Source: Corylus avellana
Taxonomy: Eukaryota; Streptophyta; Magnoliopsida; Fagales; Betulaceae
Assembly: GCF_901000735.1 (NCBI RefSeq)
Contig: NC_081549.1
Coordinates: 4,579,416 to 4,643,415, forward strand
Reading direction: 5' to 3'
DNA: 64,000 nucleotides
This document shows, in pieces, positions 48,601 through 58,130 of the stretch. Under the pieces are notes generated by a model, which saw nothing but the letters and a program-made list of their open reading frames with translations, was not told the DNA's origin and ran no database searches. Position numbers and translations under genes: made by a program. Every line of letters starts with the position of its first letter. The first letter of the stretch is position 1.

Positions 48601-49408
48601 ACTTGTTACTTGGCAGATATGTCTAGTCTTGTGAGTGTAAATTCAACCTTGCCAACACAAAGTTAATTATTAACCTTCAGAATAGGTCAAAGTTAAAAGC
48701 TACAGTGTTTTTTTTTTTTTTTATAGCAAATATTACTATTTGATATATAAAAGAAGGCACTTTCTTTTTCTCCATCAAATGATAGGATTTGAACCCTTGG
48801 TATCCACTCCATAATGGTTGTCACTTATCACTAGTTTTTTTCCTCTCTATAATCACTAGACTAGGTGGCATGAACAATTCGATAGAAATTTTGTGGCTAA
48901 AGTCAAATAAGAGGAGGGAAAATACATAACTCTGACAGGCTGAAAGCATAGCAAGAATATATAGACACATTCATTGACTTACAACAAACACATTGAAACA
49001 GTACGAGTATGAGTATAATGTTAAAGATGAGGGAAAATGCCATAGTCAAAAGCTTAGCCTATTTCCACATGATTGAGGTCTGTACATTGAAGATTTTGAC
49101 TAGAGGGAGAGGAGTGTGGATTTTTCCCAAAACCTCATTCCAAACGAAATAAGGAAAAAAGAAAAAGAACATCAAAGAAGAATGAACAACTTAGTATGTA
49201 AAGAAGAATGAACAACTTAGTATGTCTCACAAATGGAATATCGTAGCCTAACACTAGGAAAAACCCAACCACCCAAAAATAATGCATGTAAACAATCCAG
49301 ATGATGGTGTAAACTATGAATGCACAAATGTTCAAGGAAAAAGATAAAGTCCAGACCTGTGCCGAATTTATGATATGGATGACCCTCCATACTTAAATGT
49401 TTCTGAAG
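30676..49408 (-). CDS. PXM16: Insulin-degrading-enzyme-like M16 zinc metalloprotease, 5' exons missing
   Basis: Exons in transcript order: 49357-49408, 48165-48287, 47956-48068, 47635-47797, 45850-45942, 45589-45674, 45220-45306 (these three repeated at 42046-42138, 41785-41870, 41416-41502), 38827-38930, 36653-36755, 36430-36525, 35993-36075 (continues into the N gap), one exon expected in or near the 35683-35782 gap, 34918-35022, 33635-33836, 33319-33527, 32674-32798, 32533-32584, 32370-32456, 31258-31380, 30676-30924. The introns are GT-AG and the phases join. Landmarks are HEGEGSLFYILKAL, FSFFKVVIDLTDAGH, WLVGSSLP, IFWESKKFEGHTDK, DIFTRLLMDYLNEY, LVGYNHKLRNLL, YIQVHRDDF, VEQLGYI and IDMKLEKHKNLREE. 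They match the Arabidopsis peroxisomal M16 protease along nearly its whole length. The family cleaves small peptides in a closed chamber. The exons with the HxxEH zinc site are absent upstream of 49408, so the visible gene lacks its catalytic part. Confidence 0.88.
31600..32365 (-). other. IDE intron
   Basis: This intron lies between exons 32370-32456 and 31258-31380. No exon, RNA gene or transposon with clear ends is visible. The frames here are not supported. Confidence 0.5.
35683..35782. other. Assembly gap, 100 N
   Basis: Exactly 100 Ns, the usual placeholder for unknown length. One short IDE exon (the family block YYAQVAGL, about 60 nt) is expected between 35993 and 35022 and is not found in the flanking sequence, so it is probably here. 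Confidence 0.95.
36076..36391. other. Assembly gap, 316 N
   Basis: 316 Ns, probably an estimated gap size. The 5' part of the IDE exon ending at 35993 is hidden. What remains of that exon encodes PHAGNSPEAEVLGDIFTR through NEY. The long open frames reported across this gap are artefacts. Confidence 0.95.
36790..38820 (-). repeat. IDE intron with dispersed repeat copies
   Basis: Three related stretches (about 37620-37900, 38160-38440 and part of 38500-38590) share the phrase ACACGTGAGGGGGAGTGT, or its variant, followed by TAATTAAATGATTAAATTCA and GTTTAAACTTTTGGGATAA. The phrase resembles common plant LTR-type repeats. Ends and a coding region are not visible. Direct spacing is irregular. Confidence 0.5.
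38989..39700 (+). mobile_element. Copia-type LTR and gag fragment in an IDE intron
   Basis: A short candidate 5' LTR runs from TGTTAGAGTTGC (38989) to TTTACA (39200). It is followed by a primer-binding site TTGGTATCAAAGC (about 39209), close to the initiator-Met tRNA site used by many copia elements. gag-like coding follows in broken frames: MAGKNVVTAEGKPPLL (39360), SDKGDPIYEDSV, then VMGWLWHKMEPHIATTFEF and SSKKIWELIEESFSHQKG (39577-39690). No protease, integrase, RT or 3' LTR is present. After the gag piece the sequence switches to an antisense UGT fragment. Confidence 0.75.
39697..40411 (-). pseudogene. UGT72-like glycosyltransferase N-terminal fragment (copy 1)
   Basis: On the minus strand the blocks run in family order: DFSKPQVVLLSSPRMGHLIP, ELSKHLVTQQNFIVTIF, LFDIVQLPPVDISGLVDA, ICSAISARNPRPTVLIVDLF, NAWFLALTMHLPLLDKEVEG, LPGCKS, WPEDMVDP, YFEYVRIG, NDLQPAPLAALRDEGLLGRV. 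This is the N-terminal acceptor-binding half of a UGT72-type UDP-glucosyltransferase. At least three frameshifts and several stops interrupt it (for example after EGEYVD, and after PA near 40211). The C-terminal PSPG sugar-donor motif is missing. It lies directly after a copia gag fragment in antisense. Confidence 0.82.
40412..41410 (+). other. Segment with a 131-aa hydrophobic frame (copy 1)
   Basis: The frame 40741-41136 encodes HPHLILLLSLPLLYFLVSHP and FLFSFAFSTALLFSLNLMLP, two hydrophobic stretches, then a Pro-rich tail. It is fully conserved in the second copy at 44545-44940. I do not recognise the family with confidence. It could be a captured exon of a membrane protein, since it lies next to the UGT fragment inside the IDE intron. 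No promoter or splice structure is visible. Confidence 0.35.
41416..42138 (-). other. IDE exons (three), first assembled copy
   Basis: Exons 42046-42138 (WATGLSAGETDWALEF), 41785-41870 (YMQDIIGLLFKYIHLLQQ) and 41416-41502 (LSAVCETKFHYQDKIPP) are each complete with splice sites. They are the same three exons as at 45220-45942, offset by 3804 bp. Using both sets would repeat about 89 residues in the protein, unlike any IDE. This copy keeps the Trp of DWALEF. One of the two sets is probably redundant. Confidence 0.85.
42437..42869 (-). mobile_element. LINE 3' end (copy 1), cut by gap
   Basis: On the minus strand this reads VDHLLLYCEIVKTLWSAIFS and then a decayed C-terminus (MVSSYLLWCFGGK), matching the zinc-binding zf-RVT end of plant LINE ORF2. 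It ends at TTACTAATAAAAAAAG near 42437 as the tail. The 5' side stops at the N gap. The full fragment is seen at 46241-46705. Confidence 0.75.
42870..42969. other. Assembly gap, 100 N, between two copies of one sequence
   Basis: The contig on the left ends GATCCACAGCCT at 42869. The same string occurs at about 46662-46673, where it reads on without a break. The contig on the right starts TCTTTCCTAACCCTAATTTC at 42970, matching 39166 in the left contig. The two contig ends therefore overlap completely over about 3.7 kb. Confidence 0.95.
43501..44215 (-). pseudogene. UGT72-like fragment (copy 2)
   Basis: It has the same blocks and the same disabling changes as 39697-40411, with small differences (for example SAMSARNPQP against SAISARNPRP, and ADKLDMLKYG against ADELDMLMYG). 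Sharing the defects shows that the decay came before the copies split. Confidence 0.82.
45220..45942 (-). other. IDE exons (three), second assembled copy
   Basis: Exons 45850-45942, 45589-45674 and 45220-45306. The frame and splice sites are intact. The visible protein difference from the first copy is DCTLEF in place of DWALEF, caused by two adjacent base changes (about 45904-45905). Confidence 0.85.
46241..46705 (-). mobile_element. LINE 3' end (copy 2), complete fragment
   Basis: It begins with CCICKRSEEAVDHLLLYCEI (zf-RVT Cys/His region) near 46690 and ends with the short A-rich tail near 46241. A 5'-truncated insertion of roughly 460 bp lies antisense to the plus strand, so it is in the same orientation as the IDE gene. 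Confidence 0.75.
46706..47630 (-). other. IDE intron
   Basis: This lies between exons 47635-47797 and 45850-45942. It has a (GA)n run at about 47481-47499. No gene is recognised. Confidence 0.5.
48400..48850 (-). repeat. SINE- or LTR-like phrases in an IDE intron
   Basis: GGTCTTGAACCCAGGACCTC near 48419 and ATAGGATTTGAACCCTTGGT near 48782 resemble the tRNA-like B-box phrases found in plant SINEs, with a poly-T tract between them (48707-48722). Boundaries are not clear enough to name an element. Confidence 0.3.
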
Positions 49409-49410
49409 CT

Positions 49411-50610
49411 GAAAAAAGTAACAAATTCAGGCGAAGAATGTGATTAGAAGTATAATACTCGCACAAACATTACTACTATAAAAACCAATCAACATGATTG
49501 AATTCACATGGAAATGCAATAATAGAAAGATCCAAAATACATAATCTGTAAGGATACAGCCATTAACTTTTTCCCCCCTAATTGTGTGCAACTTAGCACT
49601 AGTTTATCTTGCTGAGCAGGTGAAATAAAACGCTCCACTTAAGCTAGAATTTACTACTATTTCCTAGGTAAATCTGATAAGCAAAGAAACACCAATTCTT
49701 TAAGAGAACCCAGAAGACTGATTACATAAGGCCAATAATTAGAATACCTCCTCATACAGTAAAGTGTCAATGTTTCAGTAAGACATTTATTAAGTCAGGG
49801 AATTAGAGGCTTCCCTGCCAAGGGAGATTCTAAATGCAGCCTAGTGTCATCAGAGTGAAAATCATATCCAATTGGGACTACAGGTCTTACCGCAGAAGTC
49901 AGAAAATTCTTTGAATTTTGAGGCTCCTCAACCCCTCATGATTCTTTCCACTTATGGTTGCCACACTAAACGCAATTGGTCAGAAATGCTTATTTTGACA
50001 TCCCACTATTGCCAAATACCAGAAACCATGAAGGCATGCCATGCCAATCACCAGGGGGGTTTTCAGGAGGTCCAATTCAAGGTATGTTAGCATCGTAGTT
50101 CACCTACATGACAAATGACTGTGCCATGGACTGCAAGAAAAATATCACCACCAATGCTAAAGTCACCATAGCCAACTCAAAGTCTAGGTCTCCGATCTCG
50201 GGCACATTACTCCACCAACAAAATGCAAATTCTCCACCAGAGCTCAGCATTAGGAGGCCACTCACAGTAAGAACAAAACTAATATCCAGACACCTCCATG
50301 CCATTAAAATGTGCTAAAAACTCTAAGGCACATTAAGCAACAAGCTCCAGTGCCACTTAAGCCTAAAGTCAAGCCCTTACTCCATCTCAAAGTTGCCCGT
50401 GACCATAGTCAAAATAGAAACCAATAATACATTGGAAACAAATTATCAAAACATTTTAAAGTCCACGTATAACTCCTTGTATCACACACATGAATCAAAT
50501 TTTGTTATCAAAATATTTTAAAGTCTACTAAACTACGTTTTGGTCTAGAAGGTTAGGGTACTCAACTCTCACCTGAAAGACCAATTTTCTTTTTACTCTA
50601 AAAAAAAAGA
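49411..50610. other. Region upstream of the first visible IDE exon; no exons found
   Basis: IDE exons for the zinc-binding HFLEH block and the following 80-90 residues should lie upstream (higher coordinates). I found no such coding on the minus strand here. The frame 50104-50304 (minus) has no family motif. Confidence 0.5.
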
Positions 50611-50614
50611 AAAA

Positions 50615-51603
50615 GGGAAACTTCATTAAGCCCCTCTGAACTTCCGCCCGATTTTGCAAATCTTCCCTGAACTTCCAAATCTCTCACTTTGGACCCCTCT
50701 GTCAGTTTTCAACGTTAGATTAAACGGTTTGACTTTTTTATACCCATTATACCCCCACGTTAAAACTACACCGTTTTGGACTTCAAAACTGCAACACTCA
50801 CCCATGCCCAAAACGACGTCGTTTTGGGCATTAATTTTTTAAAAAAATAAATAAATAAAATAAAATAAAATAAGGGAGAAATATCGGGTTTAGCCACCCC
50901 CATGGCCAGTCTGGGGGTGGTCCGGCCACCCCCCAAAGGCCCAAGAAAAAAAAAAAAACAACAACAAAATGGCTTTGAGGCTTTTGGGGGTGGTCGGACC
51001 ACCCCAATACCGGCCGTACGGTGTGGTCGAAACCACCCCCAAAAGCCTAAACCCGTCCCAAACCCTTTTTTTTTTTTTTTGGCCAAGGGGGTGGTCTAAC
51101 CACCCCTATACCGGCCATGGGGGTGGCTCCAGCCACCCCCTTGCCCAAAAATGGGGTGGTTCGGCCACCCCATTTTGGCCAAGGGGTGGCTCCCGATCTC
51201 TTTCTCTAGTTTTTTTTTTTTTTTTTTTAAACAATTTTAATGCCCAAAACAACACCGTTTTGGGCTGGGGTGTTTTTTTTTTTAAGTTTTTAAATATTTT
51301 TCATTTTCTTTTTTCTTTTTTTTTTTTTAGGAAAAATATATATATAATTTTAATGCCCAAAACAGTGTCGTTTTGGGCTAGGGTGGGTGGTGTAGTTTGG
51401 GCATTTTCGGAATTTCAAGTGGGCTGGGTAGGGGTATAATGGGCATAAAAAGTCAAATTGTTTGACTTTAATGTTGAAAATTAACAGAGGGGTCCAAAGT
51501 GAGAATGGAAGTTCAGCTGTCCAAAACGAGAGATTTGGAAGTTTAGGGGGGGGTCTGCAAAATCGGCCAGAAGTTTAAGGGGGCTTAGTGAAGTTTTCCC
51601 CCC
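50615..51603. mobile_element. 1-kb long-TIR (Mutator-like) non-autonomous element
   Basis: The left end GGGAAACTTCATTAAGCCCC and the reverse complement of the right end GGGGAAAACTTCACTAAGCC begin inverted repeats of about 200 bp. Shared phrases are CCGATTTTGCA, AACTTCCAAATCTCTC, TTTGGACCCCTCTGT and GACTTTTTATACCCATTATA. The inside is GC-rich and full of GGCCACCCC/GGGGTGGCC palindromes (about 50890-51190) plus three copies of CCCAAAACG/CGTTTTGGGC. Poly-A flanks on both sides (AAAAAAAAG) could be a target duplication but are low-complexity. No transposase is encoded. The reading frames through it (for example 50969-51439) are by-products of the repeats. Confidence 0.8.
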
Positions 51604-52660
51604 AAAAAAAAGAAAAAAAAAAAAAAGAGAACTCGATGGGTACAGAACTACATATAGCCAAAAAATTAAAAGAACAAACATGACTTTTTCAGTAAGTAAT
51701 AAATAATTCTTTGATAAAAGGATCAGCCTCAAGTTTACAACAAGAGCACCAAAGGACCTCCAAAATATTGCATTCTTAAAAAGTAACAATAAAAAAAAAG
51801 TTCCAAAAGAGAAGGATATTGAGTGCTGCCCAAGACAGTCATCCACTAATATGATACTCTTAAGAATAAATCTTTTGACTTCAGCATGCTTAAAGAAAGG
51901 TCCACTCCACTAAAAGTCTGGCAGTTTTGTTCTCTCCAAAGAATCAAAACAATGCGAAGCAGAATAGAGTTCCAACTTTCTCCACTCTAATATTAGATAT
52001 ACACACAAAGGTTTTGAACAGCTTTTGCAGCAAAACAAAATAGCAATCAAACTTCTCTCTTGAGAATATAGCTTTCTGGAGAAATAGGACGAAGTAAACA
52101 AGTGGTTAAGTGCATAAGCAAAATTCTATCTCTAAACATTCTTTGCTTTTTCATACTGAAATTATTTTTGCCTCTTTATAATGAGTAAGAATGCATATCC
52201 ACCTAAGGCATCAAGGTAGTTAGGACATCCTTTGATTAGATGTCACCCAATGCCTTTGACTATGTTTTGTCTAATTACCAAAAATAATGAGCTCACAAAC
52301 ACATGCATCTTGATACCTCTTAACACATGAATCCCCTGAAAAACTTGACATACTACAGAAGTTTTTATCCCTAAGGGTTAATATGCAAGAAGCATAGGAC
52401 ACATTACCGACACCTAGGCAGCATGAGCTACTTTCAAAAAGTGTTTCAGAACTTTCTGCAGTTCTAATTTGCTGCCATATTCACCCAGACAGAAAGCACA
52501 CAACAGAAATACAATGCTATCCAATTACACCATTTCTCTCCAAAACCACACCTCCTCAACAAGTAAAAAAGAAACTCCCAGTTAACTAGATCATAGACAG
52601 TTTATACATCCAAGTTGCACTGAGTTGTAGTTTAGAGATAAGCATATGTTTCTCAAAATA
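51604..52660. other. Spacer between the long-TIR element and the LINE
   Basis: Unique-looking AT-rich sequence. No gene or IDE exon is recognised on either strand. Confidence 0.45.
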
Positions 52661-52719
52661 TTCCTATGAAAAGGTGTGGGAAGGCGCGTGTGGTGGCTTT
52701 GTAGGCAGGGGGTGGTATT

Positions 52720-54018
52720 ATGGCAGGAGGGAGAACTTGGTCAATAGAGGCGAAGGAGTTTGAACTGGTGGTGAAGACAGGGGTTTCAGGGGTTAGGATT
52801 TTCGAGAGGAGCAAAGGGAAACAAAGGTCCATCTTCATCAAGAAGGACGAGTTAGAGTAGTTGGTTTGAAACGTGGAGGTTCTGGTGGCAGTGGAAACCT
52901 CAGAGGTATTCTGGGATCAGTCCAGAGCAGGTTATCCACGGTTTATTGCACAACGATGATCAAACAGGCATGGGGACTTTCTGACGTTGGAAGAATTTGA
53001 AGGGAGGCGAAGAAGTGGTTCGGTCCTCATTCCAAAAGGGCATTACGGGCAAGGTTGGAAACGTTTTATTTCGGAGCTACATATAGCAAGATCGTCCCTT
53101 CGAGGTACCAAGGAAGAAAAGAAGGATTATGAGGGGAAGGAAAGGAGGAGTTATGCAGAGGTCCTAGGTCTGTCAGGAAACATGGCGGAGGAGTGCTTTG
53201 GTTCTTATCCAGAGCCGGTGGCGAGAGTGCCCAGTTGGTTGAAGGACTCCTCATTAGCAAAGGATAAGCTTGTTTTAGGCTCAAAGAAATCAGGTATGCT
53301 ACAGAGGTTGCCTGTGACGAAGAGAACCCAGATTCCGGCGAGGTCTCAGAAGCCGGCAAGGTACCCAAGCGAAGATAGAAGACAGCTGGAGGGGAAGAAC
53401 AGTAAGGAGAAAGTAGAGCAAGCAGTCAAGGCACCGGCGAGTGGTATTCAAGCGCGGGAGAGGTCGCCTGTGACGAAGAAAGGTACTGTGCAAGCGCTGA
53501 TGGGATGGGGTGTGGTTAAGTGTCAGAATCAGTCCCATACCGGTGTAAGCCTGGAGCTCCGTAACTGCAGGGAGACGTTGGAATGGCTGAAAAAGGAAGT
53601 TGACGTGGGATTGCATCGTCTGGAGATGGCTCTTTTAAGGGCAGAGGAAAGTGGGCTAAGGCAGATGACAGAGGAAAGTGGAGACCTGATCCTTTCGGTC
53701 AAGCTTAGGGAGAAGTTGGTGGGGAATGGCCCAAGGCCCGAGAGTGGCCCTCTTTTGGTTCCATCGGGTAGTTTAGGAATGGGGAAGGGGTGGGCCATTA
53801 AAGTAGGCTCACGGCCCATGAGACTCTTCGAGTCAAAAAAAAAGGTCCCGGTGATTAAGTCTAAACAGTGTGTGGATTCGGGCGCGAGTCAGAATGGCCG
53901 AGGGGAGGCGGGTTCAAAGGGGAAAAAGAAGCTTGTTGTCCACACGGTGTCCACGAGCGGGTCGTTGATGGTCCAGAAGGGGGGTCGTACCAGAGATCCA
54001 GGGCGTCGTCATCAGTAG
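52720..54018 (+). pseudogene. Outer LINE ORF1 (gag-like)
   Basis: The frame begins MAGGRTWSIEAKEFELVV, hits a stop in KKDELE, and is then open from 52987 (MEEFEGRRRSGSVLIPKGHY) for 343 residues. Blocks GQGWKRFISEL and RRSYAEVLGLS recur in the inner LINE's ORF1 (GFGWDRFVEEM and RRSYAETLRMS), so they are family features. Plant LINE ORF1 proteins bind RNA. A CCHC knuckle is not visible in this copy. Confidence 0.75.
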
Positions 54019-54159
54019 GAGGTACATCCTTGGTGGCGAGGTTGCCGGTAGCCGTGATTAGTCTGTTCAACGCCTCTGTTAACTGGGTGGAGCTTCCCAG
54101 AGACCATTCTGACAGGGAGGTCGTGTTAAGTACTACCGGAGAAATAGAAGACACAATTC

Positions 54160-55050
54160 TATGGATTCTCTCATGATTGGGGATAGCATCTCTTCAAATC
54201 CAACCGAGATTAGTGAGTATGTGGTTGAGTTTTATCAAAACTTTTCTGGGAGCAATGTCCCTGTAGGCCTATGGTAGATGATATTTCCTTTGATTCCATT
54301 TCGGAGGTGGAGGCTAGTTGGTTAGAGAGAGACTTCGAAGAAGAAAAGGTTAGAAAGGTAGTGTTTAAAATGAATGGCAATAAGGCGTCGGGTCCTGATG
54401 CGTTTTCTATGGCATCTTCCAAGTTTGTTGGGAGGTGGTGAGGGAGGATGTCATGAAGGTGTTCAGTGCCTTTCATGCTGGGGGGAAGTTTGAGAAGAGC
54501 CTCAATGCCTCTTTCATTTCGCTAATTCCGAAGGTTCCCGGCGCTACCAATCTCAAAGATTTTCGGCCTATTAGCCTTGTGGGAGGAATCTACAAAATTA
54601 TAGCAAAGGTGTTAGCAAATAGATTGAAGGCAGTTCTGGATAAGACTATTTCTCAATCCTAAAGTGCCTTTATTAAAGGTAGGCAGATTCTTGATCCTAT
54701 CTTGATTTCTAATGAATGCCTAGACAGTCGGTTACGATCTAGAGAGCCAGGGGTTATTTGCAAAATGGATCTAGAAAAAGCTTATGACCATGTGAATTGG
54801 AGTTTCTTGTTATACATGCTTAAGAGATGTGGTTTTTGTGGGATTTGGTGCTCTTGGATTGAACATTGCATTTCGTCGGTGCGGTTCTCGATACTGATCA
54901 ATGGTTCGCCTAATGGCTTCTTTAGCAGTTCCAAGGGCGTGAGACAAGGGGACCGTCTGTCCCCTCTGTTGTTCGTTTTTGTTATGGAAGCTCTAAGCAG
55001 GATGATTTCGGTGGCAGTGAACATTTCTCAAACAATAAAACACAAGGCTT
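54160..55050 (+). pseudogene. Outer LINE reverse transcriptase, first part
   Basis: The order across three frames is [30 protein letters not shown], then [40 protein letters not shown] (54435-54662), [12 protein letters not shown] and [20 protein letters not shown], and finally [20 protein letters not shown] (54702-55020). These are RT blocks 1-4. The frame is broken at about 54235 and 54420 and by TAA at 54660. The catalytic FADD lies beyond the inner insertion, at 61030. Confidence 0.85.
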
Positions 55051-55152
55051 GGTTGGTGATTTTGCTCTCTTCTCTCTCTTCTCTCTCTCGCCTGTGTCGG
55101 CGAGTGGGGGGCACGTGAGAGCTGTTTTGTGTTAGTGTTAGGCTGTGTCATG

Positions 55153-57243
55153 GCTGGTTCGAGAAGGTGGTCAGTGGAGTCCAAGCAGTTTGAGGTTTTG
55201 ATTAAGGTGGGGGCAGCTGGGGTAAGGATTTTTTAGAGGAGTAATAGAATCAAAAGGTCCATCTTCATGAAAAAGGACGAGCTAGTTTGGATGGTGCGAA
55301 TAGGAGAGGCTTTGGTGGCAGTGGATTATTCAGAAGTTTTTTGGAATCAATCTAGAGCTGGGTATCCTAAAATAATAGCTCAGAAATGCTCTAATAGGCA
55401 TGGATGTTTTCTGACGGTGGAGGAATTTGATGGAAGAAGGAGGTGCGGCTCGATCATCATTCCTGAAGGACGTCGTGGGTTTGGATGGGATCGTTTCGTC
55501 GAGGAAATGCAAGTAGCAAACTCGTCTCTCTGTGAGTCTCAAGTGGTCAATGAGCACCGAGTTTTCAGGGAAGAAAAGAGAGATAAGGAGGTGAAGGAAA
55601 GAAGGAGCTATGCGGAGACACTGAGAATGTCATCGAAGTCAACCAAGGAATGCTGCAATTCTTTCCAAGAACCAAATGTCAGGGTGACTAGGGGGCCGAA
55701 AGATGATTCCGGTCACATGAAACAGCAAGCTCAAGAATATGGCAGCAAAGCGGTGATTTTGTCAAAGAACCATGATTCAGCGAGGGCTCTCGGTGTTTCT
55801 GGGGTGGTTCTGACGAAGTTGCCCTTGCCAGCGAGGTCCAATACAGGTCCGGTAGAGTATGGAAGGCAAAGCGTGAAGAATGGAGGCCGCGTGGGGGTGT
55901 CGATAGGAGCTCCGGCGAGTCGTACTTCAATGCCGGCAGTGCAGAATGCGTCGACATCAGCTTCTGTGCACTTGAAGGGACGGGAGGGAGAGGTGAACCA
56001 TACTGGGCAGACCTACTCTGTTGTAAGTCTCGAGCTCCTCAACGTTAGGGAGACGTTGAGACGTCTGAAACAGGAGTGTGACGTGGGGCTGACAAAACTT
56101 GACAAGGTGCTCAAGTAGATAGAGGGCAACGGGCTTGGGCAGGGAGATAAGAAAGATATAGGCCAGCGAAGTTTAGTTTGGAAAGGGAAGGAAAAGTGTG
56201 GGCTGGGGGGAAAACGCACAAAGCCCAACAGTAGGATGAAGGTGAAAAAAAAAAGTAGTTTTTAAGCCCAAAGGAATGCTGGGCTCAAGCGCGGGCTGTT
56301 TCAGTAGCCCAGGGAGAGTTGGACCGAAAGAAATAATCCTCTCAGTTGAGGTGGCACTTAGGGAGGAAGCTAAGAAAAATTCGATAGAATTGAGACCTCA
56401 CATGGCACGGTCGGAGAACTCGTCGTTGCTGGCCGAGAAGGTTCTACTTGTGGGAGGGGGGGTTGGATTAGAGGAAGGAGGTATACTCACAGAGGTCTTC
56501 GACACCTCTGCATAGGTTCTTCGACACCTCTGCATAGGTTGGCGACGGGCCTATGGTTGGTGAGAAGCCAAGCAACAGAGTCTCTACTATTCCGGTGATC
56601 GAGGCTCAGTCTACCAGCAAGGGAAAGGATTTGTTGACTTATAGGAGGAGGAAGTTTGGGCCACAAAAATGGGACGCTGCGTTGGTAGGCTCGATAGAAG
56701 TCTCAGTTGCGGCTTGTGGGCAGGGGAAAGGGAATTTGGGGTCGAAGCCGGAATCAATCTAGAGGATGCCGGAGACACAATTTTCTCCGGAAAATACCCA
56801 GAGCCCGCCAATTTGTCCTGTGGAGACCGGCGATGATGGGGCAGGTACGGACGTGGGCACAGTTCAGTTTCTGATGGAGATCCCCTCTCGTTGGAATGAA
56901 GGAATGGCAGGGGGGCTGTTTACAGGAGTTTTGTCAGGGGGAGGCAAGCAGTACAAGACCGCAGATTCTTGATGGAAAAAAAGGTGTGGAGTGTATGCCG
57001 GCAATGGAGCCCTTTGGGCCTGGCTCTGGTATGGAAGAGGAAAGTATCTTAGAAACAGTTGGGTTGGAGGATTTAGGGCCAGGGATGATGTCTTCCAGCT
57101 GGGTAGTTAATAATTGTCTCAAATTCTGCCCAAAAATTGGTATAATTGATGAAAGGAAGAAAGGGGGGTTGGAGTTTTTGTTCAACTCTATTGAAGCTTC
57201 TAGAATGCAAGGTGATTCTGATTTGGGAGGCATCTCTGCCTAA
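55153..57243 (+). pseudogene. Inner LINE ORF1 (gag-like)
   Basis: It starts MAGSRRWSVESKQFEVLIK, parallel to the outer copy's MAGGRTWSIEAKEFELVV. An early stop (IF-TAG near 55235) is followed by 283 open residues from 55267, to a stop at 56116. Later pieces at 56276-56515, 56553-56762 and 56766-57243 continue the C-terminal half in changing frames. Recognisable blocks are FWNQSRAGYPKIIAQKCSNR and FLTVEEFDGRRRCGSIIIPE. Broken, with no product expected. Confidence 0.7.
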
Positions 57244-57306
57244 GTTCCAGCCCCAACAGGATTTAAGGAGCTCAAGGATTGTGAGAGGGGCGCGTTGGTG
57301 GACCAT

Positions 57307-58130
57307 GAAGCTTAACATTGTAGCATGGAATGTGAGAGGGTTGAATGCCCTCAAAAAAAGGTTACGTATTAGGAGTCTATTGAAAGAGTGGAAAGTAAAT
57401 ATAGTGTGTTTGATTGAGACAAAGATGGACATTATTTCCCGAGAGGTGTTTCATAGTCTTTGGGGAGGTCAACATGTGGGGTGGAAGTTTAAAGGGTCAA
57501 ATCGTTTGTCGGGGGGGGTGTTATTGATATGGGATAGGAGGGTGGTGGAGTGTAAGGAGGAGTGTGTGGGGCATTTCTCCTTGGCATGCTCTTTTCAAAA
57601 TGTGCAGGACAACTGGGAGTAGGCTTTTGGGGGGGTGTATGGTCTGAATGAGGATGGAGAGAGAAGGGCCCTTTGGGAAGAGCTGGCTGGTTTGATGAAT
57701 GTGTGAGAGGTTCCTTGGTGTCTTGGAGGGGATTTTAATATCGTTCAGTTTCCTAATGAGCGTTCCAGTGTTTCTTACTATTCCACTGGAATGATGGATT
57801 TCTCGGATTTCATCTCAGAGAACAACTTAGTGGACATGCCCATGATGGGGGGTCAATTTACGTGGTCTAATAATTAAGAAAATGAAAGCTGGTCTAGAAT
57901 TGACCGATTCTTGATTTCCTCGGATTGGGAAAATCACTACCTTGCAATGTCACAAAGAAGACTTCAGCGCTTGATCTCCGATCACTTCCCTTTATTATTG
58001 GACTGTGGGGCTCCTTGCGGAGGTAATAAGTGTTTTAAATTTGAAAAAATGTGGCTTAAAGCTGACGGTTTTGTTGACAAGGTTAGTTCTTGGTGGGGGT
58101 CTTATTCGTTTGAGGGTTACCTAGTTTTGT
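57307..58130 (+). pseudogene. Inner LINE ORF2 endonuclease
   Basis: From MKLNIVAWNVRGLNALKKR (the family's AWNVRGL with catalytic Asn), through VCLIETKMD (catalytic Glu) and [14 protein letters not shown], to TWSNN, SRIDRFLIS and LISDHFPLLLD (Asp-His pair). Stops at about 57620, 57704 and 57877 separate the blocks. The full set of endonuclease motifs is present, unlike in the outer LINE and the fragment at 1-1527. Confidence 0.88.

Larger units (their letters stand above)
52665..55050 (+). mobile_element. Outer LINE, 5' part (interrupted)
   Basis: The 5' end is near 52665 (GTGGGAAGGCGCGTGTGGTG), followed by an ORF1-like ATG at 52720. ORF1 runs to about 54018 with a stop near 52858. An internal deletion near 54150 joins ORF1 to the middle of ORF2, so the endonuclease is gone. 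RT coding follows until about 55030, where a second LINE starts. The outer element resumes at about 60990. Confidence 0.85.

Noticed and set aside
50969..51439. 156-aa frame rich in Gly/Trp/Phe
   Set aside because: It is produced by the GC-rich palindromes and poly-T tracts of the long-TIR element.
53066..54154. Several minus-strand frames of about 100 aa across the LINE
   Set aside because: They are antisense shadows of LINE ORF1, whose GC-rich coding leaves the opposite strand open.
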